A stretch of DNA of 56,872 nt from an uncultured Prevotella sp. (GCA_900553465.1 USDT01000016.1:1-56872); one strand, 5' to 3'. Numbered from the stretch's first letter, positions 42,866-52,153 are shown. Notes: a model not told the origin generated them from the sequence alone. Numbers and translations are program-made.

Positions 42866-43513
42866 ATGAAAACATTGCTCATCAGAACAGCCCTTATGCT
42901 GACGCTCACAGCAACGGCAACGGCAGCGACAGCAGGCATTCCACACAGCGTAAAAGCTGAAACCGTATGCTCATACCGCCAACAGGACAAGCAGAAAGGC
43001 CACAAGTGGCACAACAGAAAAAAGCATTACGTCATAGCCAACAACAAGGTTTATTACGACGGAAAAGTCGTTAGCGGCGCCACGGCATCGAGTTTCAAGG
43101 AACTAAAGGACGGTTATGCGGCGGACGATTTCCGCGTGTATAACAGAGGCGAAAAGATTGAAGGAGCTACAGCGTCGAGTTTCAAAGTGCTCGGCGATGG
43201 CTATGCGGCTGACAATTTCCGCGTGTATTATTGGGGCAAAAAGATTGAAGGAGCCACAGCATCGAGCTTCAATTTGCTCGGATATGGTTATGCGGCCGAC
43301 AACTTCCGAGTGTATTACAATGGTGAAAAGATTGAAGGGGCAACAGCTTCAAGCTTCAAATTGCTCGGATATGGTTATACTGCCGACAACTTCCGTGTGT
43401 ATTACAAAGGACGGAAAATAGAAGGAGCGACGGCGTCGAGCTTCAAGGTGCTCAAAGACGGCTACGCCCGCGATAACTTCCGTGTATATTACAAAGGCGC
43501 GAAGATAGAATAA
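42866..43513 (+). CDS. DKNYY-like repeat protein, five exact-length 29-residue repeats
   Basis: Exported protein of 215 residues with a signal peptide (about 1-30). From residue 71 to the end the protein is exactly five 29-residue repeats with consensus GATASSFKxLxDGYAADNFRVYYxGxKIE, an obvious relative of the DKNYY motif family. At DNA level these are 87-bp tandem repeats (43076-43510), so copy number can change by slippage or recombination without breaking the frame. Function of such proteins is unknown; a repeat beta-solenoid-like surface or periplasmic scaffold is plausible. No clear promoter was found. Confidence 0.82.
   Translation: MKTLLIRTALMLTLTATATAATAGIPHSVKAETVCSYRQQDKQKGHKWHNRKKHYVIANNKVYYDGKVVSGATASSFKELKDGYAADDFRVYNRGEKIEGATASSFKVLGDGYAADNFRVYYWGKKIEGATASSFNLLGYGYAADNFRVYYNGEKIEGATASSFKLLGYGYTADNFRVYYKGRKIEGATASSFKVLKDGYARDNFRVYYKGAKIE
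43076..43510 (+). repeat. five in-frame 87-bp tandem repeats
   Basis: Five contiguous units of 87 bp within the DKNYY-like gene; the reading frame ends right after the fifth. Units 3 and 4 are the most alike. Confidence 0.9.
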
Positions 43514-43592
43514 GTCCGCGCCGCTTTATGTGCTTTGGCCGCCACATATTAAAAAAATAGCCAAATTGTTCACTGTTTAGAAAAGTTTGAAC

Positions 43593-43600
43593 TATATTTG
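43593..43600 (+). promoter_or_regulatory. -7 box for the GH3-type gene
   Basis: TATATTTG fits TAnnTTTG, 98 bp upstream of the ATG at 43699. This placement supports the ATG at 43699 over longer starts. Confidence 0.55.
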
Positions 43601-43698
43601 CAGAATATAAAAATCAGGACAGACGACAGAGAGTGTTTCTGTTCCGGGCCGTCACGCACGGTTCATTTAAAGAAGTATTCTTTTTATATTCAACAAAA

Positions 43699-45228
43699 AT
43701 GAGCTTAACAAGCATAGCAGGCAAGTTTTTTCTGGCAAGACAAAAAAAACTTGAACAGCACATCAACGGGGCAGAGACGTTGCAGAACAACGTGCTACGC
43801 CATCTCATAGAAAAAGGCAGATACACCGAATACGGCCGCAAACACCTCTTCAGCAGCATAAAGAATTATGACGACTTCACGCGCAATGTGCCAGTGAACA
43901 CATACGAAGAACTCAAAGCAGACATCGACCGTATGCGCCACGGAGAGGCCGATGTGCTGTGGCCGGGAACAGTGAAATGGTATGCCAAATCGTCAGGAAC
44001 AACCAACGATAAAAGCAAATTCATACCAATATCGCCCGAAGGCCTCCACCGTATTCATTATAAGGGAGGCAGTGACGTTGTGGCTTTATATCTGCGCAAC
44101 AATCCCGACAGCCGCATGTTCGACGGCAAAGGTCTTATTCTCGGCGGCAGCCACTCGTCGAACTACAACCTGCAGAACAGCCTGGTAGGCGACCTCAGCG
44201 CAATCCTTATAGAAAACATCAACCCTCTTGTGAATCTCGTCAGAGTGCCGAAGAAGAAAACAGCACTGCTCAGCGACTTCGAGGTGAAGCGCGAACGCAT
44301 AGCTGCCGAAACACTCAACGCCAACGTCACCAACCTGTCGGGCGTACCGTCATGGATGCTCAGTGTGCTGGTAAAAGTGCTGGAGATGTCGGGCAAGAAA
44401 ACGATAGACGAGGTGTGGCCCAACCTTGAAGTGTTCTTCCACGGAGGTATCGCCTTCACTCCATACCGCAGCCAGTACGAGAAAATAATCACTTCGCCGC
44501 GCATGAAATACATGGAGACCTACAACGCCAGCGAAGGATTCTTCGGAATACAGGACGATCCTACAGACAAGTCGATGCTGCTCATGTCCGACTACGACGT
44601 ATTCTACGAATTCCTGCCTATGGACGAACTTGAAAGCGATCATCCGTCTATAGTTCCGCTGTGGGGCGTTGAGACCGGACGCAACTACGCAATGCTCATC
44701 ACCACATCGTGCGGACTATGGCGTTACATGATAGGTGACACCGTAAAGTTCACGTCGCGCAATCCTTACAAGTTTGTCATCACCGGACGAACAAAATACT
44801 TCATCAACGCTTTCGGAGAGGAACTCATACAGGACAACGCCGAAAAAGGTCTGGCTTACGCCTGCGAAATGACGGGAGCTGAGGTGAGCGAATACACCGC
44901 CGCACCGCTCTTCATGGACCAGAAGGCCAAGTGCCGCCACCAGTGGGTGATAGAGTTCGCCAAGGAACCCGACAGCCTCGAACGCTTCGCCTCACTGCTC
45001 GACAAGCGTCTGCAGGAAGTGAACAGCGACTATGAAGCCAAACGCTACCACGACATCACCATGCAGCACCTCGAGGTTATAAAGGCGCGTCCGGGACTTT
45101 TCAACGACTGGATGAAGTCACGCAACAAGCTCGGAGGCCAGAACAAGGTGCCGCGCCTGTCGAATAACCGCGACAACATAAACAGTCTGCTGGAAATGAA
45201 CGGCAGCAATGATGCTGAAAACAAATAA
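43699..45228 (+). CDS. GH3 auxin-responsive promoter family protein (acyl-adenylating enzyme)
   Basis: Cytoplasmic protein of 509 residues related to plant GH3 acyl-acid amido synthetases (ANL superfamily; not the GH3 glycosidase family). YAKSSGTTNDKSKFIPIS is the ATP/phosphate-binding loop, and EGFFGIQDD and GDTVKFTSRNPYKFVITGRTKYFINAFGEEL match the nucleotide-binding and hinge motifs. The N-terminal LARQKKLEQHINGAETLQNNVLRHLI is typical of the Bacteroidetes members. Substrates are unknown; it may join an acyl acid to an amino acid or other amine. The frame is open from 43633, but the first 22 codons lack a ribosome site. It probably heads an operon with the Ig-like lipoprotein and DUF3108 genes. 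Confidence 0.88.
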   Translation: MSLTSIAGKFFLARQKKLEQHINGAETLQNNVLRHLIEKGRYTEYGRKHLFSSIKNYDDFTRNVPVNTYEELKADIDRMRHGEADVLWPGTVKWYAKSSGTTNDKSKFIPISPEGLHRIHYKGGSDVVALYLRNNPDSRMFDGKGLILGGSHSSNYNLQNSLVGDLSAILIENINPLVNLVRVPKKKTALLSDFEVKRERIAAETLNANVTNLSGVPSWMLSVLVKVLEMSGKKTIDEVWPNLEVFFHGGIAFTPYRSQYEKIITSPRMKYMETYNASEGFFGIQDDPTDKSMLLMSDYDVFYEFLPMDELESDHPSIVPLWGVETGRNYAMLITTSCGLWRYMIGDTVKFTSRNPYKFVITGRTKYFINAFGEELIQDNAEKGLAYACEMTGAEVSEYTAAPLFMDQKAKCRHQWVIEFAKEPDSLERFASLLDKRLQEVNSDYEAKRYHDITMQHLEVIKARPGLFNDWMKSRNKLGGQNKVPRLSNNRDNINSLLEMNGSNDAENK

Positions 45229-45270
45229 TATTCAAACAACCTCACGCCATCTGCATAAAGACAACAAAGG

Positions 45271-47358
45271 ATGAACAAGGCTGAAAAAACAACATACCCA
45301 CACAACTGTATGCGCCGTAGACGCATGGCAAACCTCATGCGCAAGGCCATGCTGCCGCTGTGCATCATCATCATGACGGCCGTGATGTCGTGTGCGAGAA
45401 TGGGACAGCCCGACGGAGGATGGTATGACGAGACTCCGCCGAGCGTCATCGGTGCATCGCCGGCCGACGGAGCTACAAACGTGAAGGCGCACAAGATAAG
45501 CATCCTGTTCGACGAATTCGTGAAGATAGACAACGCCACAGAGAAGGTGGTGGTGTCGCCGCCGCAGGCCGAGATGCCCGAGATAAAGAGCGCGGGAAAG
45601 AAAATCGAGGTCGAGCTGAAGGATTCGCTGCGCGCCAACACCACCTATACCATCGACTTCAGCGACGCCATCTCCGACAACAACGAGGGCAACCCGCTGG
45701 GCAATTACGCCTACACATTCTCCACGGGCGACCGAATAGACACCCTGCAGATATCCGGCCATGTGCTCGAAGCACAGAATCTGGAACCCATCAAAGGCAT
45801 TCTCGTGGGACTCTACAGCGACAAGAGCGACTCGGCCTTCATCTCCTCGCCCATGATAAGAATAGCACGTACCGACAGCCGCGGACAGTTCGTCATCAAG
45901 GGCGTGGCTCCCGGAAGCTATCGCATATACGCTCTGGAGGACATGGACGGTGACTACAAGTTCAGCCAGAAAAGCGAGAAGATAGCCTTCACAACCGACA
46001 CCATCGTGCCATCCACCATGGCCGACACACGTCAGGACACACTCTGGCTCGACTCGCTCCGCATAAAGAGCATCTCACGTGTGGGTTACACCCGCTTCAC
46101 TCCCGACAACATTGTGCTCAAAGCGTTCACCGAACCGCTCACAGACAGATATCTCGTGAAGAGCGAACGCCAGGAAGCCGACCGCTTCACGTTCTTCTTC
46201 AGCTACGGAAGCGACAGTCTGCCGCAGATAAAAGGTCTCGACTTCGACTCCGACAACGCATTCATCATAGAACATTCCGAGAAACGCGACACAGTGACCT
46301 ACTGGCTCAAGGACACCACACTGGTCAACCGCGACACGCTGAACGTGCAGCTCAAATACATGGCCACAGACACATTGGGCCATCTGCAACTGCAGACCGA
46401 CACACTGCAGCTGCTCTCCAAAAAGACTTACGAGAAGCGACAGAAGGAAAAGAAAAAGGCCTACGAGGAATGGAAGAAGCGTCAGGAACGCAAGAAAAAG
46501 CGTGAAGAACCCTATGACACCATCATGCCGCCCGAACCGCTGGAGTACAACATGGCTGTGCCGCAGAAGCTGCAACCCGACAAGAACATACGCATAGAGT
46601 TCAACACTCCCATTGCAGCCATCGACATAAGCAAGATACATCTCTATTCGAAGCGCGACTCGCTGTGGTACAACGCGCCGTTCGAACTGCTGGCCGACCG
46701 CAAGGACACACTCAGCACCGACGACTCAACATACAACGCAACGCCCGACCTATATCTGCGCAAGTATGTGCTCATGGGCGAATGGAGGCCGGACGTGGAA
46801 TACAGTCTCGAACTCGACTCGGCAGCCTTCACCGACATATACGGCAAGACCACTAAGAAACTGAAACAGGGCTTCAAGGTTAGCGCCCTCAGCGAGTTCA
46901 GTACACTGCTCCTCTCCATCAACGGCATGAACGGACAGCCGCTCGTCGTGCAGTTGCTCAACCCGTCGGACAAACCCGTGAAAGAGGTGAAGACAAGCTC
47001 GTCTACAGCCGAATTCTTCTACATCACGCCGGGACGCTACTACGTCCGTATGTTCATCGACTCCAACAACAACGGCATCTGGGACACCGGCGACTACGCA
47101 TCGGGACGCCAGGCAGAGGAAGTGTTCTACTATCCTGAAGCCATCGAGTGCCGCGAGAAGTGGGACATAAGCAAGACATGGACCCCGAGGGCCACAGTGC
47201 TGACGCACCAGAAACCCACGCAGATAACCAAGCAGAAGGCCGAACAGGCCAAACAGGTGAAACAGCGCAACATCGAGCGTGCGCGCAAACTCGGCATAGA
47301 ATATCTGCCGGAGATGCAGCAGCAGATGAAGAAGAAGCTGAAACGGGCCGAAGAATAA
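45271..47358 (+). CDS. Ig-like domain lipoprotein
   Basis: Envelope lipoprotein of up to 695 residues (a start at the ATG 13 codons in is also possible). The lipobox is AVMSCA. The first domain (about 55-155) is a Big_5/SbsA Ig-like domain: PPSVIGASPADGATNVKAHKISILFDEFVKIDNA ... YTIDFSDAISDNNEGNPLGNYAYTFSTG. A carboxypeptidase-regulatory-like domain follows (about 160-245; ISGHVLEAQNLEPIKGILVGLY ... GQFVIKGVAPGSYRIYALED). A Lys/Glu-rich stretch lies near 385-415 and a basic, Gln/Lys-rich helical tail at 640-695. The protein is conserved in Bacteroidetes as far as I recall, of unknown function. The gene lies between the GH3-type and DUF3108 genes with 42- and 36-bp gaps. Confidence 0.8.
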   Translation: MNKAEKTTYPHNCMRRRRMANLMRKAMLPLCIIIMTAVMSCARMGQPDGGWYDETPPSVIGASPADGATNVKAHKISILFDEFVKIDNATEKVVVSPPQAEMPEIKSAGKKIEVELKDSLRANTTYTIDFSDAISDNNEGNPLGNYAYTFSTGDRIDTLQISGHVLEAQNLEPIKGILVGLYSDKSDSAFISSPMIRIARTDSRGQFVIKGVAPGSYRIYALEDMDGDYKFSQKSEKIAFTTDTIVPSTMADTRQDTLWLDSLRIKSISRVGYTRFTPDNIVLKAFTEPLTDRYLVKSERQEADRFTFFFSYGSDSLPQIKGLDFDSDNAFIIEHSEKRDTVTYWLKDTTLVNRDTLNVQLKYMATDTLGHLQLQTDTLQLLSKKTYEKRQKEKKKAYEEWKKRQERKKKREEPYDTIMPPEPLEYNMAVPQKLQPDKNIRIEFNTPIAAIDISKIHLYSKRDSLWYNAPFELLADRKDTLSTDDSTYNATPDLYLRKYVLMGEWRPDVEYSLELDSAAFTDIYGKTTKKLKQGFKVSALSEFSTLLLSINGMNGQPLVVQLLNPSDKPVKEVKTSSSTAEFFYITPGRYYVRMFIDSNNNGIWDTGDYASGRQAEEVFYYPEAIECREKWDISKTWTPRATVLTHQKPTQITKQKAEQAKQVKQRNIERARKLGIEYLPEMQQQMKKKLKRAEE

Positions 47359-47394
47359 GACAAACTGTGTAACAACAATCATAAGCGTAAAACT

Positions 47395-48207
47395 ATGAAC
47401 ATCAGAAAACACTCCTTCGCAATAATGATGTTGCTGCTCATCGCAACAGCGGCGACAGCACAGTGCACCTACAAGAACACTGCGTTCAAGTCGGGAGAGT
47501 TCCTCTCCTACAACCTTTACTACAACTGGAAATTCATATGGGTGAAGGCAGGAAACGCAAGTATGTCCACCGTAGAGAGCAACTACAAGGGCCGTAAAGC
47601 CTACAGAGCATCGCTCACCACACGCGGCAACAACACCGTGGACGAGATGTTCGTACTGCGCGACACACTGCTCTGCTACAGCAGTCTGGCCATGGAACCG
47701 CTCTACTACCGCAAGGGAGCACGCGAAGGTTCACGCTACACCGTCGACGAAGTGTTCTACTCATATACCGGCGGACAGCAGAAGATGAAGATGCACCGCC
47801 AGAAACACGACGGCACACACGCCTGGAAGGACGTGTCGGCAGACGAGTGCAGCTATGACATGATGAACATATTCCTCAGAGCGCGCTCCTTCAATCCCGA
47901 GGGATGGAAGACCGGCAACATCATAAACTTCCCGATAGCCGACGGCAGAAAGACCACACCCGCACGCCTGCTTTATCGCGGCAAGACCGTCATAAAGGCC
48001 GACAACGGCATAAAATACCGCTGCCTGCAGCTCTCATATATGGAGCTTGAGAAAGGCAAGTACAAGGAAATTGTACGCTTCTACGTCAGCGACGACGCCA
48101 ACCACATACCCGTGCGCCTCGACATGTTCCTGAAATTCGGTTCCGCCAAGGCTTTCCTCGTCGGATACAAGGGACTGCGCAATCCGGTGTCGTCCATAGT
48201 GAAATGA
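47395..48207 (+). CDS. DUF3108 family exported protein
   Basis: Exported protein of 270 residues with signal peptide (MNIRKHSFAIMMLLLIATAATA). The body FKSGEFLSYNLYYNWKFIWVKAGNASM ... YRASLTTRGNNTVDEMFVLRDTL ... LQLSYMELEKGKYKEIVRFYVSDDANHIPVRLDMFLKFGSAKAFL fits the DUF3108 family, periplasmic beta-rich proteins of unknown function. Probably cotranscribed with the Ig-like lipoprotein gene 36 bp upstream. Confidence 0.82.
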   Translation: MNIRKHSFAIMMLLLIATAATAQCTYKNTAFKSGEFLSYNLYYNWKFIWVKAGNASMSTVESNYKGRKAYRASLTTRGNNTVDEMFVLRDTLLCYSSLAMEPLYYRKGAREGSRYTVDEVFYSYTGGQQKMKMHRQKHDGTHAWKDVSADECSYDMMNIFLRARSFNPEGWKTGNIINFPIADGRKTTPARLLYRGKTVIKADNGIKYRCLQLSYMELEKGKYKEIVRFYVSDDANHIPVRLDMFLKFGSAKAFLVGYKGLRNPVSSIVK

Positions 48208-48411
48208 CACCACAGCAGCCGACCCAATACCGCCACAACGGCATAAAGGCATGGGCCGGCCCAACACCCCAACCAAACCTAACGACCCAACACTACGCCA
48301 CACCACAGGATGTCCACATCCTTTATGCCTACACACCCTTACGCAAAGGACATCCCACACCCATGCCTATATACACAATAACTGTTCAAACATACAAAAA
48401 ACCATACTTTT

Positions 48412-50055
48412 ATGAAGATTAAACCTAACCTGACCTTGCTTTTCCTATTATTCGCCACAACCGTCTGTGCACAACAGAACAGCGACATATACAAAAACTA
48501 CCGGCAGAAATGGCTCGAAACAGCCGAAAAGAACAAGCCCGTACTGACCAAAACCACCGTAAGCCCGAAAAGCATCATAACCGTGAAGGAGGACGCAAAG
48601 GCTTTTCAGAATCTGACTGTGGACGAAAGAAAAGACATCGCCCGAATATACTCCACACCACTCGACTCATACCTCAACGGAGTGATTGTCGATTTCGGAA
48701 CACACATCACCGGCCATGTGTCATTCGCTCTGAAGTCGCTAAACAAGACTCCCGACGCGCCACTCCGACTTAAATTCACCTTTGGCGAGACTCTCGCAGA
48801 AGTGACACGCCCCATCGACCCATACACCGGCACCCTCTCACGGGCATGGTTTCAGGATGAGACAGTCACCGTGTCCGTCATTTCCGAAACAACAAGAATA
48901 CCGCGCAGAGTGTCTTTCCGCTACGCCAAGATAGAAGTGGTGGGCGCACCAAACTACAAGTTCGCTTTCGACAAACTCTACTGCGAGGCTACCACATCGG
49001 CCGCCACACACGTGCCACCGCTCGCCGACAGTTCTTCAGACATAATAAGAAGAATAGACTCCGTGGGCCTGCGCACCCTGAGCGAGTGCATGCAGACCGT
49101 TTATGAGGACGGACCCAAAAGAGACCGCCGCTTATGGATAGGCGATCTCTATCTTGAAGCACTGGCCAACAGCTGCTCGTTCAGACAGAACAACCTTACG
49201 AAAAGATGTCTCTATCTGCTTGCCGGAGTAGCTGCCGAGAACGGAGTGCTCAACGGAACAATGTTCGAACAGCCCTATCCGCATGCACAGAAGAACCAGT
49301 TTCTGCTCGACTATTCCTATCTTTACAACGTGGCGCTGCTCGACTATCTGAAAAACACCAATGACACAGCAACCGCCAAGGACCTGTGGCCAGTGGCACG
49401 CAGACAAGCCCGGATCATACTGCCGTACATAAAGAAAGACAACCTCATCGACTTCGACAGAGCCAACCGCGAATGGTGGATATTCATAGACTGGAAACAA
49501 GAGCTTGACAAGGAAATTTCCATCACCGGACTCGTACTCTTCGCGCTGGAAAAGACCTATGAGCTCGCAGTGATGACGGGAAATGAGAACGACGTGGAAT
49601 ACATACCAAGCCTGATTGACAGGATGCGACGCGCGGCACACAAGGCTTATTACGACAAAAAGACACGCCTTTTTGTCAATCCCAGAACAGGCCAGCGCTC
49701 ATATATGTCGCAGGTATGGGCTACGCTGGGAAAGATAGCCTCAGCCAGGGAAGCAGTCAAAGCGCTGACCACAATCAAGAATATGCCGGACGCCGTAACC
49801 ACCGGAACACCTTACGCATACCACTATTACATACAGGCACTCATAGACAACGGCCTGAACAAGACGGCCAAAGAGGAACTGCAGACCTTCTGGGGCGACA
49901 TGATAAATAAGGGTGCCGACACGTTTTGGGAGGCATACGACAAAAACAACGATTTCATATCACCCTACAAATGTCACCTGATAAACAGCTACTGCCACGC
50001 ATGGAGCTGCACTCCGGTGTATTTCATAAGAACATATCCTGAGATATTCCAGTGA
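48412..50055 (+). CDS. GH78-like alpha-L-rhamnosidase family protein
   Basis: Secreted or periplasmic glycosidase of 547 residues, short for GH78 because extra N-terminal beta domains are missing. Signal peptide MKIKPNLTLLFLLFATTVCA. A beta-sandwich domain (about 70-195) is followed by the (alpha/alpha)6 barrel. YEDGPKRDRRLWIGDL (231-246) corresponds to the conserved GH78 catalytic region, with E232/D233 and D238 as candidates for the acid; YCHAWSCTPVYF near the end is also characteristic. Family level is sound; rhamnose specificity is inferred. It ends 927 bp before the convergent acetyltransferase gene; a hairpin at 50175-50226 follows. Confidence 0.8.
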   Translation: MKIKPNLTLLFLLFATTVCAQQNSDIYKNYRQKWLETAEKNKPVLTKTTVSPKSIITVKEDAKAFQNLTVDERKDIARIYSTPLDSYLNGVIVDFGTHITGHVSFALKSLNKTPDAPLRLKFTFGETLAEVTRPIDPYTGTLSRAWFQDETVTVSVISETTRIPRRVSFRYAKIEVVGAPNYKFAFDKLYCEATTSAATHVPPLADSSSDIIRRIDSVGLRTLSECMQTVYEDGPKRDRRLWIGDLYLEALANSCSFRQNNLTKRCLYLLAGVAAENGVLNGTMFEQPYPHAQKNQFLLDYSYLYNVALLDYLKNTNDTATAKDLWPVARRQARIILPYIKKDNLIDFDRANREWWIFIDWKQELDKEISITGLVLFALEKTYELAVMTGNENDVEYIPSLIDRMRRAAHKAYYDKKTRLFVNPRTGQRSYMSQVWATLGKIASAREAVKALTTIKNMPDAVTTGTPYAYHYYIQALIDNGLNKTAKEELQTFWGDMINKGADTFWEAYDKNNDFISPYKCHLINSYCHAWSCTPVYFIRTYPEIFQ

Positions 50056-50174
50056 CATACTCAGTGTGCGGACAACTTGCACAACGGCGCACCACACACA
50101 ATGTAAAAGCCACACATACATCGAAAATACTTATTACAGCGAAGTCCCGTCCCTTTGAACAGAGGGTATGAACA

Positions 50175-50226
50175 CAGCGGTGACGGTTTTGGATTTGTAA
50201 TATCACATTCAAACCCATCACCGCTG
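50175..50226 (+). terminator. hairpin downstream of the GH78-like gene
   Basis: CAGCGGTGA/TCACCGCTG with an inner GGTTT/AAACC pairing; no T-run. Probable 3' end of the rhamnosidase transcript. Confidence 0.45.
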
Positions 50227-50463
50227 CATTCACCATAACCGGCAAAACATGCAATGCCATATGCCCCGTCCCACTCACTCACCCACGTTTACGCCAAACT
50301 TACTCGTCACTCCACTATTGTCTTACCTTGCTCTTCCCGCTGTGCTGTTCCATTTTTACAATATAAATTCCATGCTTCAGACCATAAACCCTGTCCAGGA
50401 TAGACATAATATATATCCATATTATCATCAATATTGAACGGTTTTTCATATAATAAACGAATA

Positions 50464-50477
50464 TGTATATTTATGCA
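50464..50477. promoter_or_regulatory. ARG-box-like palindrome
   Basis: TGTATATTTATGCA. Confidence 0.35.
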
Positions 50478-50495
50478 TAATTCCATTCTGCAAAC

Positions 50496-50509
50496 TGCAT
50501 AAATATACC
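50496..50509. promoter_or_regulatory. ARG-box-like palindrome
   Basis: TGCATAAATATACC, one mismatch at the end; 32 bp from the previous site, the same pair spacing as in copy C (31 bp). Confidence 0.3.
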
Positions 50510-50656
50510 CCCACACCCTCTCAAAACTCGCGAATTTGCGAGCAACTGCTCCCTCGGCCGCAAATTCGCGAGTTTTGAGCACTTTGCTCATCAGTCTGAC
50601 AGTCAGAGGTTTACACTCCACGGCGTCGCGACATGCTCTCCGACGTGCTGCCGAAC

Positions 50657-50762
50657 GGCCCGTTTCAGCATGCGATATGGGCTGTTTCGCACCGTTATAT
50701 GCACCATATCAGGGCATGAAACAGTGTGTTTCAGACCACAAAACGGGCCGTTCCGCAACGGG
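50657..50762. repeat. about 11-bp iteron array of copy D
   Basis: GGCCCGTTTCAGC, ATGCGATATGGG, CTGTTTCGCACC, GTTATATGCACC, ATATCAGGGC, ATGAAACAGTG, TGTTTCAGACC, ACAAAACGGGCC, GTTCCGCAACGGG. Confidence 0.7.
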
Positions 50763-50898
50763 ACCTGATTTTCTCCGGAGTGGCACAAAAAGAAAACGGC
50801 TCCGAAAGAGCCGCTTTCACGTCGCGCGACACCATCCGAGGGCGTCACCATTTTTCTATTTTGAAAAAATTTTTTGTCAAAACTTTTTACTGCCAGAA

Positions 50899-50912
50899 TG
50901 TATAAATATGCA
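50899..50912. promoter_or_regulatory. ARG-box-like palindrome
   Basis: TGTATAAATATGCA, in the same place relative to the AT-rich block as the copy C site at 35805-35818. Confidence 0.35.
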
Positions 50913-50982
50913 GTTTTGGGACGATGAAGTGCATTTAGTCCTTCGACCTTACTGCCGGCAGAAATACCTCCGGACACCTTCC

Positions 50983-51609
50983 TCAGCTGTCCTTCGACCC
51001 GGCCTCGTCGATGCTCTTTATCACCTTGGCGGGCACTCCGCCCACAATCATACGGGCTGGCACGTCCTTCGTCACCACCGCTCCGGCAGCCACAACGGCG
51101 TCGTCGCCTATGTGCACACCGCTGAGTATGGTGGCATGGGCGCCTATCCACACGCCACGGCCTATGACTATCGGTGCATGATAGAGGTTCTGGCGGTCGG
51201 CAGGATCCATGCCGTGGTTGAGCGTAGCCATCACCACACTGTGGCCTATCAGGCATCCGTCGCCTATGAATATGCCGCCCTGGTCCTGAAACTGGCAGCA
51301 CGAGTTTATGAAAACATTGCGCCCCACGTGTATGTTTCGCCCGAAATCGGTGTAGAACGGCGGAAACATGCGGAAGCTGTCGTCCACCTCGCCACCCGTT
51401 ATCTGCGCGAAGAGGGCGCGTATCTCCGCGTCGGTGTGATAATGACAATTAAGCTCCATGAGCAGACGGCGCACCTCGTCGCTGCTGTCGCGCATGAAGT
51501 TTATCATCTCCTCGCCGCGCAGTGGCCGTCCGTCGGCTATGTATTGCTGGAATTGTTCGAGTGTCATGTCTTTTCTGTCCATATTTTCATGGTTTGTCTT
51601 CATCGGCAT
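50983..51609 (-). CDS. maltose/galactoside O-acetyltransferase-like hexapeptide-repeat protein
   Basis: Cytoplasmic acetyl-CoA-dependent O-acetyltransferase of the left-handed beta-helix (LbH) type, 208 residues. An N-terminal mac-like helical region ([20 protein letters not shown]) precedes the hexapeptide-repeat helix: [46 protein letters not shown] with the catalytic His in LNHG, and [36 protein letters not shown]. The acceptor sugar is unknown. It ends the minus-strand cluster with two flavodoxin-fold genes, 7 bp after the upstream stop, so it is cotranscribed. Confidence 0.87.
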   Translation of the reverse strand: MPMKTNHENMDRKDMTLEQFQQYIADGRPLRGEEMINFMRDSSDEVRRLLMELNCHYHTDAEIRALFAQITGGEVDDSFRMFPPFYTDFGRNIHVGRNVFINSCCQFQDQGGIFIGDGCLIGHSVVMATLNHGMDPADRQNLYHAPIVIGRGVWIGAHATILSGVHIGDDAVVAAGAVVTKDVPARMIVGGVPAKVIKSIDEAGSKDS

Positions 51610-51616
51610 ACGCGGC

Positions 51617-52153
51617 TCACGCCTTGCGCCCCATCTCGCGTGCTTCGGCCAGCGCCTTGTGGCCGGCTATGTCGCCCTTGTCTGTCACTCCGCCTGCGAA
51701 GACCACTCCCCGCAGCGTGGCGCGCTCAAAACAGTCGGTCCATCCCTTCACGGCAGTCACGGTGCCGTCCACCGTCTCCGGCTCGTCCTCGGCGGCGGAG
51801 GCAAGCAGATAGACGTCTGTGAAGCGATAGTCGGCCGTGTAGAGCGGGTTGGCGCGGTCTATCATCGTCTTCATCTGTCCGCTGCACGAATAGTAATAAA
51901 CGGGCGTTGCCCACACTATCACGTCGGCACGGCACATCTTCTCCACTATCGCCGGCGCGTCGTCGTTGATAACACAGCGCAGAGTTTTGTGACACGCGAA
52001 GCATCCGCGGCAGAAGGAAATGTTGAGTCCGGCGAGGCTCACCGTCTCCACCGTGTTGCCGGCCTCGATGGCACCTGCCGCAAACTCATCGGCAAGCATG
52101 TCCGAATTGCCGCCCTTGCGGGGGCTGGTCTTTATTATCAGAATATTCTTCAT
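51617..52153 (-). CDS. flavodoxin-fold NAD(P)H-dependent oxidoreductase
   Basis: Cytoplasmic flavoprotein of 178 residues. [17 protein letters not shown] is the FMN phosphate-binding loop; [16 protein letters not shown] has the CxxCxxC-type cysteine pattern of iron-sulfur-flavoprotein/WrbA-like reductases; [21 protein letters not shown] is the flavin-stacking loop. Probably a quinone or small-molecule reductase. The start at 52153 is chosen because AAGGA precedes it and the phosphate-binding beta strand begins there; the frame stays open 22 codons further upstream without motif. Middle gene of a three-gene operon. Confidence 0.87.
   Translation of the reverse strand: MKNILIIKTSPRKGGNSDMLADEFAAGAIEAGNTVETVSLAGLNISFCRGCFACHKTLRCVINDDAPAIVEKMCRADVIVWATPVYYYSCSGQMKTMIDRANPLYTADYRFTDVYLLASAAEDEPETVDGTVTAVKGWTDCFERATLRGVVFAGGVTDKGDIAGHKALAEAREMGRKA

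Larger units (their letters stand above)
50521..50915 (-). repeat. composite convergent-junction repeat, copy D
   Basis: Same orientation as copy C, opposite to A and B. The hairpin is perfect: AAAACTCGCGAATTTGCG (50523-50540) and CGCAAATTCGCGAGTTTT (50560-50577), 18 bp, loop 19 nt. Then GAGCACTTTGCTC, the iterons, and CTATTTTGAAAAAATTTTTTGTCAAAACTTTTTAC. Read on the minus strand the hairpin encodes REFAAEGAVARKFA. Confidence 0.75.
50056..50982. other. convergent intergenic region holding composite repeat copy D
   Basis: A 927-bp gap. It contains a hairpin (50175-50226), two ARG-box-like palindromes (50464-50477, 50496-50509), the perfect hairpin of the repeat (50523-50577), the iteron array (50657-50762), a small GC hairpin CGGCTC/GAGCCG (50797-50813), and the AT-rich block with a third palindrome (50857-50915). 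Confidence 0.7.
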
